Source of the DNA: Pelagihabitans sp963760375
GTDB taxonomy: Bacteria; Bacteroidota; Bacteroidia; Flavobacteriales; Flavobacteriaceae
DNA length: 64,000 nt
NCBI GenBank assembly: GCA_963760375.1
Contig: CAVXCS010000007.1
Coordinates: 310,001-374,000, forward strand
Reading direction: 5' to 3'
The notes beneath the pieces are model-generated. The model worked only from the letters and a program-made list of their open reading frames with translations. It ran no database searches and was not told where the DNA came from. The position numbers and the translations under genes are program-made. Below, in pieces: positions 45,971 through 56,233 of this stretch (its first letter is position 1; the number at the start of each line of letters is the position of its first letter).

Positions 45971-46840
45971 ATGGCTTCAGGATTTTTTGCTGTTTTGGAT
46001 GATGTGGCAACGCTGTTAGACGATGTGGCCACCATGGGGAAGGTCGCGACCAAGAAGACCGCGGGCCTTCTGGGAGATGACTTGGCCGTGAATGCGGAAA
46101 AAGCCTCCGGGTTCGTGTCCAAACGTGAACTCCCCGTGATTTGGGCCATCACCAAAGGGTCTTTGCTCAATAAGATCATGATTCTCCCCATCGCCTTTTT
46201 GCTGAGCGCCTTTTTGCCCTTGGCGGTGACCCTGATCCTGATAATGGGCGGACTTTATCTCGCCTATGAAGGGGCCGAGAAAATATACGAATTCTTCGTG
46301 CCCCATGCGCAGGCGCATATTCCCGCCGATCTTAAGCCCATGCAGAAAAGTGACATCCTCGCCCTGGAAAAAACAAAGATCAAATCGGCCATCCTCACCG
46401 ATTTTATTTTGTCGATCGAAATTGTGATCATCGCCCTGGGCACGGTGATCAACGAACCCCTGATAAATCAAATCTTGGTGGTATCGTTCATCGCGCTGGT
46501 CGCCACCGTAGGGGTGTACGGACTTGTGGCGCTGATCGTTCGTATGGATGAGTTCGGCGCCAGATTGATTGACATGAACGGGGAGGAGCACAGTATTTCC
46601 GATAAGATCGGGCGGTTTTTTGTGCAGGCCCTGCCATGGGTGATCAAAGGTCTTACCGTGATCGGCACCATCGCCTTATGCCTGGTCTCCGGGGGGATCT
46701 TTGTGCACAATCTGCCTTTCCTGCACGATATCTTCCCTTCCGTTCCGGGTCTGATCGTTGAATTTTTGGTGGGGCTCTTGGTCGGATTTCTGGTGTTGTT
46801 GTTGGTAAAAGGGGGAAAAAAGGTTTTTGGGAGGAAATAA
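45971..46840 (+). CDS. DUF808 family membrane protein (YedI-like)
   Basis: 289 residues from the ATG at 45971. It begins MASGFFAVLDDVATLLDDVA then TKKTAGLLGDDLAVNAEK, the constant start of DUF808 proteins, followed by about seven membrane helices and ending in a helix plus basic tail. Function unknown. A repeat module starts 25 bp after its stop. Confidence 0.92.
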   Translation: MASGFFAVLDDVATLLDDVATMGKVATKKTAGLLGDDLAVNAEKASGFVSKRELPVIWAITKGSLLNKIMILPIAFLLSAFLPLAVTLILIMGGLYLAYEGAEKIYEFFVPHAQAHIPADLKPMQKSDILALEKTKIKSAILTDFILSIEIVIIALGTVINEPLINQILVVSFIALVATVGVYGLVALIVRMDEFGARLIDMNGEEHSISDKIGRFFVQALPWVIKGLTVIGTIALCLVSGGIFVHNLPFLHDIFPSVPGLIVEFLVGLLVGFLVLLLVKGGKKVFGRK

Positions 46841-46864
46841 GGGACGAGGGACGAAGTTGGAGGT

Positions 46865-47220
46865 CTAGCCCTGAGGTTTTCAGAAATAGTGGCTCTGTCC
46901 CGATACTTTTAGGGGTCTTTTCCAAATACAATGTCACCTCGAGCGGAGTCGAGAGGCGACATTCCTCAAATTCTGTAATTAAAATCGAGTATATATTTTG
47001 TTACATCGAGCATTACCTAGTTCAACATACCTATTGAAGGAAGGTACCTAGCGAAGCAAAACGGGATATGATGATTGCCCGCTATGCCGGTCTCGACTCC
47101 GCTCGACCTGACAAGGCATCAACGTTAGTATTAAAATTCTATTGGAAACTATTCCCCTCCCGGGAGGGGCCAGGGGTGGGTTTAGATCGGTGCTTTTGCT
47201 CAAAAAGAGATACGAAAAAT
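46865..47220 (+). repeat. A - B repeat module at the edge of the capsule locus
   Basis: A with the variant palindrome CCTCGAGCGGAGTCGAGAGG at 46937-46956, then the 24-bp palindrome at 47089-47112 and B to about 47215. Nearly identical to the copy at 42745-43075. It lies exactly where the base composition turns AT-rich. Confidence 0.88.
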
Positions 47221-47745
47221 ATTTTTATGTTCTTATAGTTCATTTTGGCTTGATTCAAATACGAAGTATTCATGAATACCTTTAAAAGGAAATGGAAATC
47301 ACATGAATAAAACGAACCAAAAAATCAAGAAGGTTTTAGGAAATATTTGTGCCCATTAGGTTACGATTGGAATCAAGGGGGTCTTCAATCGAAATATCAA
47401 CAACATCAAAATTAGCATTATCTAAAATGCACAACGGGTATTTTAGTTTGTTAGTTATAAGCAATCCTCAGCAAGCTTTGCTCTTAAAGTGTAATTCAAC
47501 GAGTTAATAATTGCTTTAGATGATAAACTTGTACACATTGTCTTCAGTAGTTATTTTAACCCTCCCAATTTCTTTCAATCTCCTATACTTTTTGGACTTG
47601 ATTAATGTATGACGTAGATAATTCAGAATGGATTATTATGTTGGGAAGGACTAATGCAAGGTATAGATAAGACACATCAATTGTATTAATATGATTCGTG
47701 ATTATAGGAGTTATTTTCCCGTAGTTAAATGGAGCTAACAAAAAA
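47221..47745. other. AT-rich leader of the capsule locus, no gene seen
   Basis: About 525 bp, much richer in A and T than the DNA before 47.2 kb. No intact frame looks protein-like and no NusG/UpxY-type antiterminator gene was found. It probably holds the promoter of the polysaccharide operon; no confident -7 box. Confidence 0.55.
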
Positions 47746-49092
47746 ATGAAAAACTCGGACTTAGTTATTCCTATATCCATACTTATTCATTTAGGTATAA
47801 TCAATGGTTTATTGTTTTTTCTTACTCCGGAAACCTATTTGGACACTTTTCATATTATCTATTATAATGCGGCGTGGCTTATAATTACCAATAGCCTTAA
47901 TTTCTATCCTACTGGGCGTCGGGAAAGTTTTCTGAACAATATAAATAAGTTGTTTAAGCTTTTTGTATTTTTTGGACTTACTTATTTGGCATCTTTTGGC
48001 TTTAATGAGCAGCCACCAAATTTCCTGAAACATCAACTTTTTGTGCTAATCGTAATTTTTTCATGTCTTCTTTTGTATAGATGGGTGTTTTTTTTTGCTT
48101 TGCGCAAATATCGATTGAAAGGTGGTAATACGGTAAAGATAGTTGTTATAGGATGGGATGAAAATTTAGAAAAAATAACCAAGATTTTCGAAGACCCTTA
48201 TTTGGGGTATAGATACTGCGGTTTCTTTGATGAGAACAATTTTGGTCGTTCTGAGCATTTAGGCAAAATCGAGAACAGTTTCCTCTATATTCTGGAAAAC
48301 CATATAGAGGAAATATACTGTACAGCTTCTAAACTTTCAAAGTACGAGCTGGAAAATTTTATGGATTTTGCGGATAACAATCTTATAAAATTTAAATTGA
48401 TTCTGGATCACAAGGAAATTTTTACAAGGGCGACGTCCATAGAGCGGTTTGGAAACATCCCCATTTTGGATTTAAGAAAAATACCTTTGGATACGGACAG
48501 GGCAAGAATCTTAAAACGCTTGTTCGATTTGATTTTTTCACTTTTTGTTATCATTTTCATTCTCTCTTGGTTAACACCCCTGCTATTTATATTGATTAAA
48601 ATAGAATCTTCCGGCCCTCTTTATTTTAAGCAGCAGCGGCACGGATTAAGGAGAAAGATTTTTGAGTGCTATAAATTCAGGTCAATGACCGTTAATCGCG
48701 ATGCCAATACAAAAATGGCGACAAAGAACGACATACGGGTAACAAGGATAGGAAGTTTTATTCGGAGGACGAGTATAGACGAACTGCCTCAGTTCTATAA
48801 TGTCCTAAAGGGGGAGATGAGTGTTGTGGGACCGCGTCCCCATATGAAATCCCACACCCTGGACTATCAAACTACAGTAGATAAGTATTTAGTAAGGCAC
48901 TTTGTAAAACCAGGAATCACAGGTCTTGCCCAGATTAAAGGATATAGGGGGGAGATATTGCATCCCGTTGATATAAGAAATAGGACTCGCTTGGATATTT
49001 TTTACATTGAAAAATGGTGTTTGACCTTGGATCTGAAAATCATTCTTTACACTATATTCCATGTATTTAGTAAAGATAGAAATGCCTATTAA
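47746..49092 (+). CDS. WcaJ-type undecaprenyl-phosphate sugar phosphotransferase
   Basis: 448 residues. Four hydrophobic segments in the first 120 residues, a nucleotide-binding-like middle part (TVKIVVIGWDENLEKI), then the membrane helix and bacterial sugar transferase domain: RLFDLIFSLFVIIFILSWL, PLYFKQQRHGLRRKIFECYK, FRSMTV, RRTSIDELPQFYNVLKGEMS, then VVGPRP and KPGITGLAQIKGYRG. It starts polysaccharide repeat-unit assembly by putting the first sugar phosphate on undecaprenyl phosphate. First gene of the locus. Confidence 0.94.
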   Translation: MKNSDLVIPISILIHLGIINGLLFFLTPETYLDTFHIIYYNAAWLIITNSLNFYPTGRRESFLNNINKLFKLFVFFGLTYLASFGFNEQPPNFLKHQLFVLIVIFSCLLLYRWVFFFALRKYRLKGGNTVKIVVIGWDENLEKITKIFEDPYLGYRYCGFFDENNFGRSEHLGKIENSFLYILENHIEEIYCTASKLSKYELENFMDFADNNLIKFKLILDHKEIFTRATSIERFGNIPILDLRKIPLDTDRARILKRLFDLIFSLFVIIFILSWLTPLLFILIKIESSGPLYFKQQRHGLRRKIFECYKFRSMTVNRDANTKMATKNDIRVTRIGSFIRRTSIDELPQFYNVLKGEMSVVGPRPHMKSHTLDYQTTVDKYLVRHFVKPGITGLAQIKGYRGEILHPVDIRNRTRLDIFYIEKWCLTLDLKIILYTIFHVFSKDRNAY

Positions 49093-49259
49093 TAGGTGGT
49101 TATTAGAGTTAAATATGTTAGTTTTAGCTTTTTTGAAATGTTTTAATTTAAAATGGGTTAAATCCAAATTAGGAAGCTATGCTATAGGGTCTATATTGAA
49201 TTTATACTTTATCGTTCAATTACAAACTTAATAAATAACGAAACTTAACAGTGGCAAAA

Positions 49260-50084
49260 ATGAATTTAAAATTGAACATTAAAAACCGATCAGACCGGTC
49301 ATTTCTGGATAAACTAGAAGTATTGAGTATGCCCGTTGTAGTTTTTTTAGTATTAAGTTCCTGCGGAAACTTAAAAGATGCAACCTATTTTAGCGGAAGC
49401 CAAAATGCCAAATTCATCAATGAATATGAGAATTGGGAACCTGTAATCAAACCGAACGACCTACTCAGTATTATGGTAAGTAGTGTAAACCCTGAAGCTG
49501 CCGAAATGTTTAATGTTTCCAATGCCAATACTTCTCAATCCTCAACCATCTCGGGAACCACGGCTCAGGTTTCGGGGTATTTGGTGGATCAGGGCGGTTA
49601 TATAAGATTTCCGATATTGGGAAGTATAAAGGCTGATGGAATTACAAAAAATGAGCTTAGGGAAGAAATTACGGCACAACTGGAAAACCGTAAACTGTTG
49701 TTGGAACCTATAGTAGATATACGATATCTTAATTTTAAGGTTTCCGTACTTGGGGAAGTAAAAAATCCGGCGGTACTTACAATTCCCGATGAAAAAATCT
49801 CTCTTTTTGAAGCCTTGGGCCTCGCAGGGGATATCACCGTTTACGGAAATAGAAAAAATGTGACTATTATTAGGGAAGAGGCGTATGGCATTAAAAAGTT
49901 GTACAGGATAGACCTTACGAGCAATGAAATTTTTTCTTCACCGTACTATTATCTTAGGTCCAATGATGTTGTGTATGTAGAGGCCAATAAAGCCAAAGTG
50001 GCTAGCGCAAGTCAGGCTAGTCTATGGGTTCCTGTTGTATTAAGTGCTATTTCCTTGGCAATTATCACTATAGTATCTTTTTAA
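49260..50084 (+). CDS. wza: Wza-type polysaccharide export outer-membrane lipoprotein
   Basis: 274 residues from the ATG at 49260 (an in-frame GTG lies 9 bp upstream). Lipobox LVLSSC, then the Poly_export domain (IKPNDLLSIMVSSVNPEAAE, YLVDQGGYIRFPILGSIKAD) and a SLBB part (FKVSVLGEVKNPAVLTIP). A short C-terminal helix (WVPVVLSAISLAIITIVSF) fits the outer-membrane barrel helix. It is the channel partner of the following Wzc kinase. Confidence 0.92.
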   Translation: MNLKLNIKNRSDRSFLDKLEVLSMPVVVFLVLSSCGNLKDATYFSGSQNAKFINEYENWEPVIKPNDLLSIMVSSVNPEAAEMFNVSNANTSQSSTISGTTAQVSGYLVDQGGYIRFPILGSIKADGITKNELREEITAQLENRKLLLEPIVDIRYLNFKVSVLGEVKNPAVLTIPDEKISLFEALGLAGDITVYGNRKNVTIIREEAYGIKKLYRIDLTSNEIFSSPYYYLRSNDVVYVEANKAKVASASQASLWVPVVLSAISLAIITIVSF

Positions 50085-50095
50085 ATTAAACTATT

Positions 50096-52414
50096 TTGAA
50101 TATAAATAATTATAGGAAATCTGGCGATGACGAAAACCTGTTCGGTTTCATAATATCCCGGTTTTTACCGTTTTGGCCCCTGTTTGCAGTTTTGATTTTT
50201 TTCGGCTTGCTAGGGGCATGGACCTATCTTAAATGGGCCACTCCCGTTTATGGCGTTTCTGCAACCTTAATTATCAAAGACGAAAAAAAGGGTGTGGATG
50301 ACGCCCGTATGTTGGAATCTATAAATGCTTTTGATTCCAAGAAAATCGTTGAGAATGAAATAGAGGTCATTAAATCAAGAGGCTTAATGGACAAAGTGGT
50401 AAAGGAACTTTGTTTATATGCTCCATTATACGAGGAAGGTGACCTTAAGGATATTTCTGCATATACATCTTCACCCATAATAATTGAGATGAAGAATCCC
50501 CAGCAAATACCTTTAACGAGCTCTGGGAAACCTGCTAGGTTTTATATTTGGTTAGCGGAAGAGCAAGACAAGGTTGAAATAGACAATACCTTATTTCCGC
50601 TTAATAAATGGATCTCTGACGATCGTTTTGGGGAAGTTAGATTTATTCCAAATCCTAATAAGATGAGGAATCCAAAAGGGGCGTTATATTTTACCCTCGC
50701 TAACCCCAAGGTAATGACCGCCGGAATGTTGAGTGAGCTGGATGTCGCATCGACCAATAAGCTTTCTACGGTAGTAAATATCTCCTATAAGGACCCTGTC
50801 CGAAAAAGGGGAGAAGATATAATAAACCGATTAATTTTTAATTACAACCAAAAAACGGTTATTGATAGGAGTACCCTTGCAGCGAGTACATTGAATTTCA
50901 TTGAAGAGAGAATGGGTAAGGTAGGCACCGAGCTAGCTGAATTGGAAATGGAAATTCAAAAATATAGATCGTCCCAAGGCGTGGTCGACCTTAGCGAGCA
51001 AGGGAAGCTTTACTTACAGGATGTTGGAGATTACGACCGCGAGATTGCCACCTTAAATCGACAATTGGATGTACTGAATAGGGTAGAGGCCTATGTTATT
51101 TCAAAGAAGAATGAAGGGGGTATAGTTCCATCTACTATGGGAATCAACGATCCGGTACTATCCCAATTAGTGGAGAAATTATACAATTCCGAGATAGAAT
51201 ATGCCAAACTTAAAAAAACTACAGGAGAAAATAATCCCATCCTGGTTTCAATAGCGAATGAAATAGAGAAGATCCGGCCCAGTATAGTCGAGAATATCAG
51301 AAATCAAAAAAACAACGTTAGTGCAGGCTTGGAGAACTTAAATTTTAATGCAAACAAGTCCAATACCGCCTTAACTAGTATCCCGGAAAAAGAAAGAACG
51401 CTGGTAGAGATAACTAGAAGAAAAACTATCAAGAACGACCTGTATTCCTACCTACAGGAGAAAAGGGAAGAAACGGCGCTGTCTCTTGCACCAACTATTG
51501 GCGATAGTAGAATAGTTGATGTAGCGGAGGCGTCCTTAAAACCTATAAGCCCAAAGCGACTTTTGGCTTATCTGGTAGGGTTTGTTTTAGCTTGTGCAAT
51601 AGGTATCACCTATGTATTAGCCAAGGAAAATTTAAGTAAAAAAATATTGTTTAGAAAAGAAATTGAAGAACATACTCGTTTTCCTATTATAGCAGAATTA
51701 CCTTACCTCAATAAAGTAGAAAGTAAAATTTTCTTGGAACCTTGGCAGACCTTGGCACTCGAGCAATTCAGGCATCTTTGTGCAAAATTGGGTTTGTATA
51801 CTAAAATGAATAACAAAAAGAAAATTCTTGTTACTTCCAGTATCGCAGGTGAAGGTAAGAGTTTTGTAAGTGCCAATCTTGCGCATAGTTTGTCAATGTC
51901 AGGACAAAAAGTTGTCTTGATCGATATGGATTTTAGAAAACCTCAATTATCACAACGATTTAAACTTAACGATGCTAAAGGTGTGTTGGATTTCTTGATA
52001 AATACTATGGATTACGAGGAAATAGTAAATGCGCTGCCGGATAATGACAATTTATTTGTTATTCCGGCAGGAACTAAGGGTGGTTATCATTCTAAGTGGT
52101 TGCTCAAAGGAAATTTGGCAACCCTTTTTGCGAAGTTGACGAATGAGTTTGATTATATAATTGTGGATTCTGCACCGATAGATCTGGTATCTGAGGTAAA
52201 TGTACTTGGAGAATTCTGCGATAGAACCTTGCTAGTTCTCCGTCATAACCATACCCCAAGGCATATTGTGCAACGCCTAGAAATATCCAACAAATTAGAA
52301 CTTTTAAAGGACGTAGCTATTGTGTTTAATGGGGTGAAGAAAAGAGGCCTGTCCATAGGAAACAATGATTATGGTTATGGTTACGGATATGATTTGGTCG
52401 ATTCTCGTTATTAG
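50096..52414 (+). CDS. wzc: Wzc-type polysaccharide co-polymerase / tyrosine autokinase
   Basis: 772 residues from a TTG start; no nearby ATG fits. Residues about 20-45 and about 490-510 are membrane helices; the Wzz domain and a long coiled coil lie between them. The C-terminal BY-kinase has Walker A SSIAGEGKS, Walker A' VVLIDMDFRKP and a Walker B-like IIVDSAP, and ends in a tyrosine cluster (YGYGYGYDLVDSRY), its autophosphorylation tail. It controls chain length and export with Wza. Gap of 11 bp to wza. Confidence 0.94.
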   Translation: MNINNYRKSGDDENLFGFIISRFLPFWPLFAVLIFFGLLGAWTYLKWATPVYGVSATLIIKDEKKGVDDARMLESINAFDSKKIVENEIEVIKSRGLMDKVVKELCLYAPLYEEGDLKDISAYTSSPIIIEMKNPQQIPLTSSGKPARFYIWLAEEQDKVEIDNTLFPLNKWISDDRFGEVRFIPNPNKMRNPKGALYFTLANPKVMTAGMLSELDVASTNKLSTVVNISYKDPVRKRGEDIINRLIFNYNQKTVIDRSTLAASTLNFIEERMGKVGTELAELEMEIQKYRSSQGVVDLSEQGKLYLQDVGDYDREIATLNRQLDVLNRVEAYVISKKNEGGIVPSTMGINDPVLSQLVEKLYNSEIEYAKLKKTTGENNPILVSIANEIEKIRPSIVENIRNQKNNVSAGLENLNFNANKSNTALTSIPEKERTLVEITRRKTIKNDLYSYLQEKREETALSLAPTIGDSRIVDVAEASLKPISPKRLLAYLVGFVLACAIGITYVLAKENLSKKILFRKEIEEHTRFPIIAELPYLNKVESKIFLEPWQTLALEQFRHLCAKLGLYTKMNNKKKILVTSSIAGEGKSFVSANLAHSLSMSGQKVVLIDMDFRKPQLSQRFKLNDAKGVLDFLINTMDYEEIVNALPDNDNLFVIPAGTKGGYHSKWLLKGNLATLFAKLTNEFDYIIVDSAPIDLVSEVNVLGEFCDRTLLVLRHNHTPRHIVQRLEISNKLELLKDVAIVFNGVKKRGLSIGNNDYGYGYGYDLVDSRY

Positions 52415-52529
52415 ACTCCCTACTCTAATAATGGTATAACTAGTAATATAAAAAGTACTGAACAAATTTGATATCAAAAAGGGGCGGACTGATTCATTTT
52501 TTCATTTTTGATAAATTCCAAACGTTTTA

Positions 52530-53933
52530 ATGGTCAAAAGTATTCTTAACAATATTGTCTTTAAAAACTTTTCGTACCTCACTATTAGCACGGTAATATC
52601 TCAGCTAATTGCACTTGTAACTATCTTAAAAATTACAAGCATATTAAACCCAAATGACTACGGCCTCTATACTTTTTTAATAGCTCAGGGAACATTGCTT
52701 TTAAAGATCGGTGATCTAGGGAATCGGAATATTGTAATTAGAACGATATCCCGTGAGCCGAAACAAACCAATGATCTTCTCGTGAATGGCGGCATTGTTA
52801 GGTCGTTGGCCATTATACTTCTTTTTTTAGTGTATCTCGTTTACAATCATTTTCTGGGCAGTCTTTCCAGCGAACACCTTCTCTTAATTTTTATATTCAC
52901 GCTGGTCAGTTGTTTCTCAGGCCTTTTTGAATTGGTTTTTATGGGGAATCAAAAAATGTTTCCTTCTTCGCTTATAAATTTAGGCTATAGTGTTATTTGG
53001 TTTTTGATTGTATTTTTTCTCCCCAATAGGGTTATGGACATTACGTTAATCTTTATTCTTTTTATTGTAGTGAACTTTTTAAAGGCAGGGCTTTTTCTTT
53101 TTTTTCTGAGATATCACAAGCTTTTGATCGGTCCGGTACAAAATTTCGTAGTCTCTACAAAACAGCTTTTCAAGGAAAGTTGGCCTTATTTTGTAATGAT
53201 ATTGATTATGTTGCCCTTAACAAGTCTATCAAATAATTTCTTGGATATTAATTCAAACAATCAGCAAATTGGTTATTTCAATTTATCACAAAGATTAATT
53301 GGACCTTTATCCTTGGTTATAACCATGATGTTGACTGCCGTTTTCCCAAACTTGTCCGCACTATGGGTCAAAGACAAAGTAAAGTTCAAGAACTATCTAT
53401 CCAACGGATTTCGATTTTTCATGTTGGCATCTATGATCTTTTGTTTTTTGTTTACCTTATTTGCCCAAGAAGTAGTAATCTATTTATTCCCTTCAGAATA
53501 TCTGCCTGCGGTAGCTGTTTGTCAAATACAAGTTTGGTATTTGTTCTTAACTTCAATCGATAGCCTTATAGGTGTTATTTTAGGAGCTGCAAATATGGAA
53601 AAATTAATTTTAAGGTTCGGTATCCTTTATTTTTTTATTTGTACCCCGGCCCTGTACTATGGAAGTCATTATGGCGCACTAGGCCTTTCGTATAGTTATG
53701 TGATTTCTTTCGGATGTTGTTTGGTATATGTATGGTTCACGTTCAAAAAAACATTACAGTTAGAAATAAAGCACAATGGAATACTTTGGGCATTGGGTTT
53801 GGGATTGTTTGCAATTTCATATTTCTTGCCCACCAACACATCACTAGTGCACAAACTCCTTCTGTCAACGTTAATTCTTCTTGTTTTGGGGTCTTATTTA
53901 TTTAAAGCTTATAGATCTATACGGGTCCAATGA
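52530..53933 (+). CDS. Polysaccharide flippase (Wzx/MOP type)
   Basis: 467 residues with about 12-14 hydrophobic segments. The start (NIVFKNFSYLTISTVISQLI) and internal GLYTFLIAQGTLLLKIGDLG match the Wzx-like oligosaccharide flippases. It carries lipid-linked repeat units across the inner membrane. It overlaps the polymerase by 4 bp. Confidence 0.88.
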   Translation: MVKSILNNIVFKNFSYLTISTVISQLIALVTILKITSILNPNDYGLYTFLIAQGTLLLKIGDLGNRNIVIRTISREPKQTNDLLVNGGIVRSLAIILLFLVYLVYNHFLGSLSSEHLLLIFIFTLVSCFSGLFELVFMGNQKMFPSSLINLGYSVIWFLIVFFLPNRVMDITLIFILFIVVNFLKAGLFLFFLRYHKLLIGPVQNFVVSTKQLFKESWPYFVMILIMLPLTSLSNNFLDINSNNQQIGYFNLSQRLIGPLSLVITMMLTAVFPNLSALWVKDKVKFKNYLSNGFRFFMLASMIFCFLFTLFAQEVVIYLFPSEYLPAVAVCQIQVWYLFLTSIDSLIGVILGAANMEKLILRFGILYFFICTPALYYGSHYGALGLSYSYVISFGCCLVYVWFTFKKTLQLEIKHNGILWALGLGLFAISYFLPTNTSLVHKLLLSTLILLVLGSYLFKAYRSIRVQ

Positions 53934-55174
53934 ATAGAAAAATTCAAATAGCGATAATCTTTCTATTGATTATGGTGACCATGAAGTTCTTTGATGCCCA
54001 TTTCATCAATGCTACTTTTGTAAACTACTCCTTGTATCTAATTATTATTGGCACTGTGTTTATTTCTTTGCCCTATATTTTGCCAAAGCGCAGAGGATTT
54101 GTATTTCCAATACAACTATTATTGGTAGCTGTGGTACTCTCTATTTTCATGGCATCTATTTTTTGGGACCAGACGATAAACCATGGGATGATAGCTACAG
54201 CTCCGTATTTGGTCGTTATGTTCTTTTTCTATTTATTGCGCATTAAATTTCCTGTTAAGACTTTGGAGAAAATTATTGTGGTTTATGGCGTTTTATATAT
54301 CCTATTGTATTTTTTTCAGTTGGCCAATGCCCCTACCGTTTTGTTCGGAAGATCACTCTGGGGTGATGAATTTACGGAAGCGCGTGGTATTGTAAGAATT
54401 GTTTTTCCTGGAGGTGGAATTTTTGTGCTAACTTCATTTATAGCCATTAACAAACTAAGCTCAAAGAGCAAATATCATTGGTTTTGGTTAATACTAACTT
54501 TGTTGGGTATAATAATACCCGTGCTCCAAGTAACACGACAATTTATTGCTGGTATTGCGCTAATTTATTTATACCACGCCATACGTAACTTCAGCCTTAC
54601 TAAAAAAGTTTTCGTTCTCATGGCAAGTATAGTTGTCGGTTTTGTTATTTATAATTCATCTATTCCAGTTATAGAAGGCCTAATTGAAGCTACCCAAAAC
54701 GATGCCAATGAGGGGGCCAACTATATCAGGGTTTTGGCAGGAGAATATTTCCTTTTTGACTTTTCACCTAATCCAGTAACCTCATTTTTTGGTAACGGAG
54801 TGCCTTACACCGGGACTTCAAATTATGGGATTTATATGGATATGCTACAAATCAATCAATCATTTTTTTTATCTGATGTAGGTCTTATTGCGGTGTACGC
54901 CATGTTCGGTATACCCGCGATAGTTGCATTTATAATAATTTGGATTATGAGTTTCGTAATCGCAGTACCAAAAGAGTACTATTATTTAAAATATTATTTG
55001 TGGTTTTTGTTAATGACAAGTTTAACTTGGTATACCACATACCATAACCATTATCTATTGATAACAACCCTAGTGCTCTACATATATCAAATGGAAGGCT
55101 ACACAACGCGTTCTGGGTTGTTACAAAAAAGGAAGCTAGAAGATATTTTCGATGAAGATACTCAATTAAAATAG
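53930..55174 (+). CDS. O-antigen/capsule polymerase-like (Wzy-type) membrane protein
   Basis: 414 residues, 10 or more hydrophobic segments and a large loop around residues 240-300, the layout of Wzy/O-antigen ligase proteins. Sequence similarity in this group is low, so the call rests on topology and on its place between flippase and glycosyltransferases. Confidence 0.75.
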   Translation: MNRKIQIAIIFLLIMVTMKFFDAHFINATFVNYSLYLIIIGTVFISLPYILPKRRGFVFPIQLLLVAVVLSIFMASIFWDQTINHGMIATAPYLVVMFFFYLLRIKFPVKTLEKIIVVYGVLYILLYFFQLANAPTVLFGRSLWGDEFTEARGIVRIVFPGGGIFVLTSFIAINKLSSKSKYHWFWLILTLLGIIIPVLQVTRQFIAGIALIYLYHAIRNFSLTKKVFVLMASIVVGFVIYNSSIPVIEGLIEATQNDANEGANYIRVLAGEYFLFDFSPNPVTSFFGNGVPYTGTSNYGIYMDMLQINQSFFLSDVGLIAVYAMFGIPAIVAFIIIWIMSFVIAVPKEYYYLKYYLWFLLMTSLTWYTTYHNHYLLITTLVLYIYQMEGYTTRSGLLQKRKLEDIFDEDTQLK

Positions 55175-55182
55175 TTTATAAG

Positions 55183-56232
55183 ATGAGCCAGCCAGTATTG
55201 ACAGTGGTGATGCCCATTTATAACGGGGAAAAATATGTTCGGGAAGCCATTGATAGCGTCTTGGCTCAGACTTTTCCAGATTTTGAATTGATTATCATAA
55301 ACGACGGGTCCACGGATCGCTCCCTTGAAATTATAACTTTATACGCCGATACGAGAATTCGAATCTTAAATAATAAAAAAAATCGGGGTATTCCCTATAA
55401 CAGAAACCTAGGGTTGAAAGAAGCCAAAGGAGAGTTTTTATGCTGGGCAGATTGCGACGACCTTAGCCTACCAGAGCGTTTTGATAGGCAGGTGCAGTTC
55501 TTATGTAACAATCTCGAATATGGCGGTTGCGGTACTTGGTTAGGACGGTTCAAAGGTTCACATACCATAGGTATTTTAAAGGCTATAGAGAATTCAGAAG
55601 AAATTAGGGCCTCGCTGTTGTTTCGATCTTCTACCATACCGAATGCAACGGCCATGCTGCGTCTTTCGGAAATCAAAAAACACCAATTATGGTATAATAC
55701 AGAACTGCCAATCGGTGAAGACTACGATTTTATCTTTCGTTGTGCCCAACACCTTAAGTTTACCAACATTCAAGAATTGCTCTATATGTATCGTGATTCA
55801 GAAACAAGTATTATGAAAAAGTTCGGGCCACTCGAAGAACGAAGATACCAAAACCAAAAGATTATTTATAAGAAGGCATTGGCTACGTTGAAGCTGAATC
55901 CTTCGGAAAAGGACCTTCGTATGCACCATCGGATATGTTCAGAGAAAATTTTTACCAACTTTGCAGCTTTTTCAGAGGCCTATGAATGGCTATATAAAAT
56001 TGGTATGGCAAATCGGAAAGAAAATATTTACGATACAAAAATCTTTGAAAAAGTTTTAGTTAATCAGTTTTTCTTTTTTGCTAAGAAAGCTTCAAAATTT
56101 GGTTTTAAAACTTGGATCTTTTACGTTAAAAAATTAATAAAAAATAACTGGCAATTAAAGGCAAAAGAAATTCTTAAACTTGGCATTAGATGCGCAATAA
56201 AATATGATAAGTTCGAATTTAAATTAAATTAA
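55183..56232 (+). CDS. GT2-family glycosyltransferase
   Basis: 349 residues. GT-A start MSQPVLTVVMPIYNGEKYVR with EAIDSVLAQTFPDFELIIIN, DGSTD, then the nucleotide-sugar DxD-like ADCDDLSLPERF and GEDYDF later. A cytosolic inverting transferase adding one sugar to the repeat unit. The C-terminal 90 residues are basic and hydrophobic and may bind membrane. Confidence 0.92.
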   Translation: MSQPVLTVVMPIYNGEKYVREAIDSVLAQTFPDFELIIINDGSTDRSLEIITLYADTRIRILNNKKNRGIPYNRNLGLKEAKGEFLCWADCDDLSLPERFDRQVQFLCNNLEYGGCGTWLGRFKGSHTIGILKAIENSEEIRASLLFRSSTIPNATAMLRLSEIKKHQLWYNTELPIGEDYDFIFRCAQHLKFTNIQELLYMYRDSETSIMKKFGPLEERRYQNQKIIYKKALATLKLNPSEKDLRMHHRICSEKIFTNFAAFSEAYEWLYKIGMANRKENIYDTKIFEKVLVNQFFFFAKKASKFGFKTWIFYVKKLIKNNWQLKAKEILKLGIRCAIKYDKFEFKLN

Positions 56233-56233
56233 A

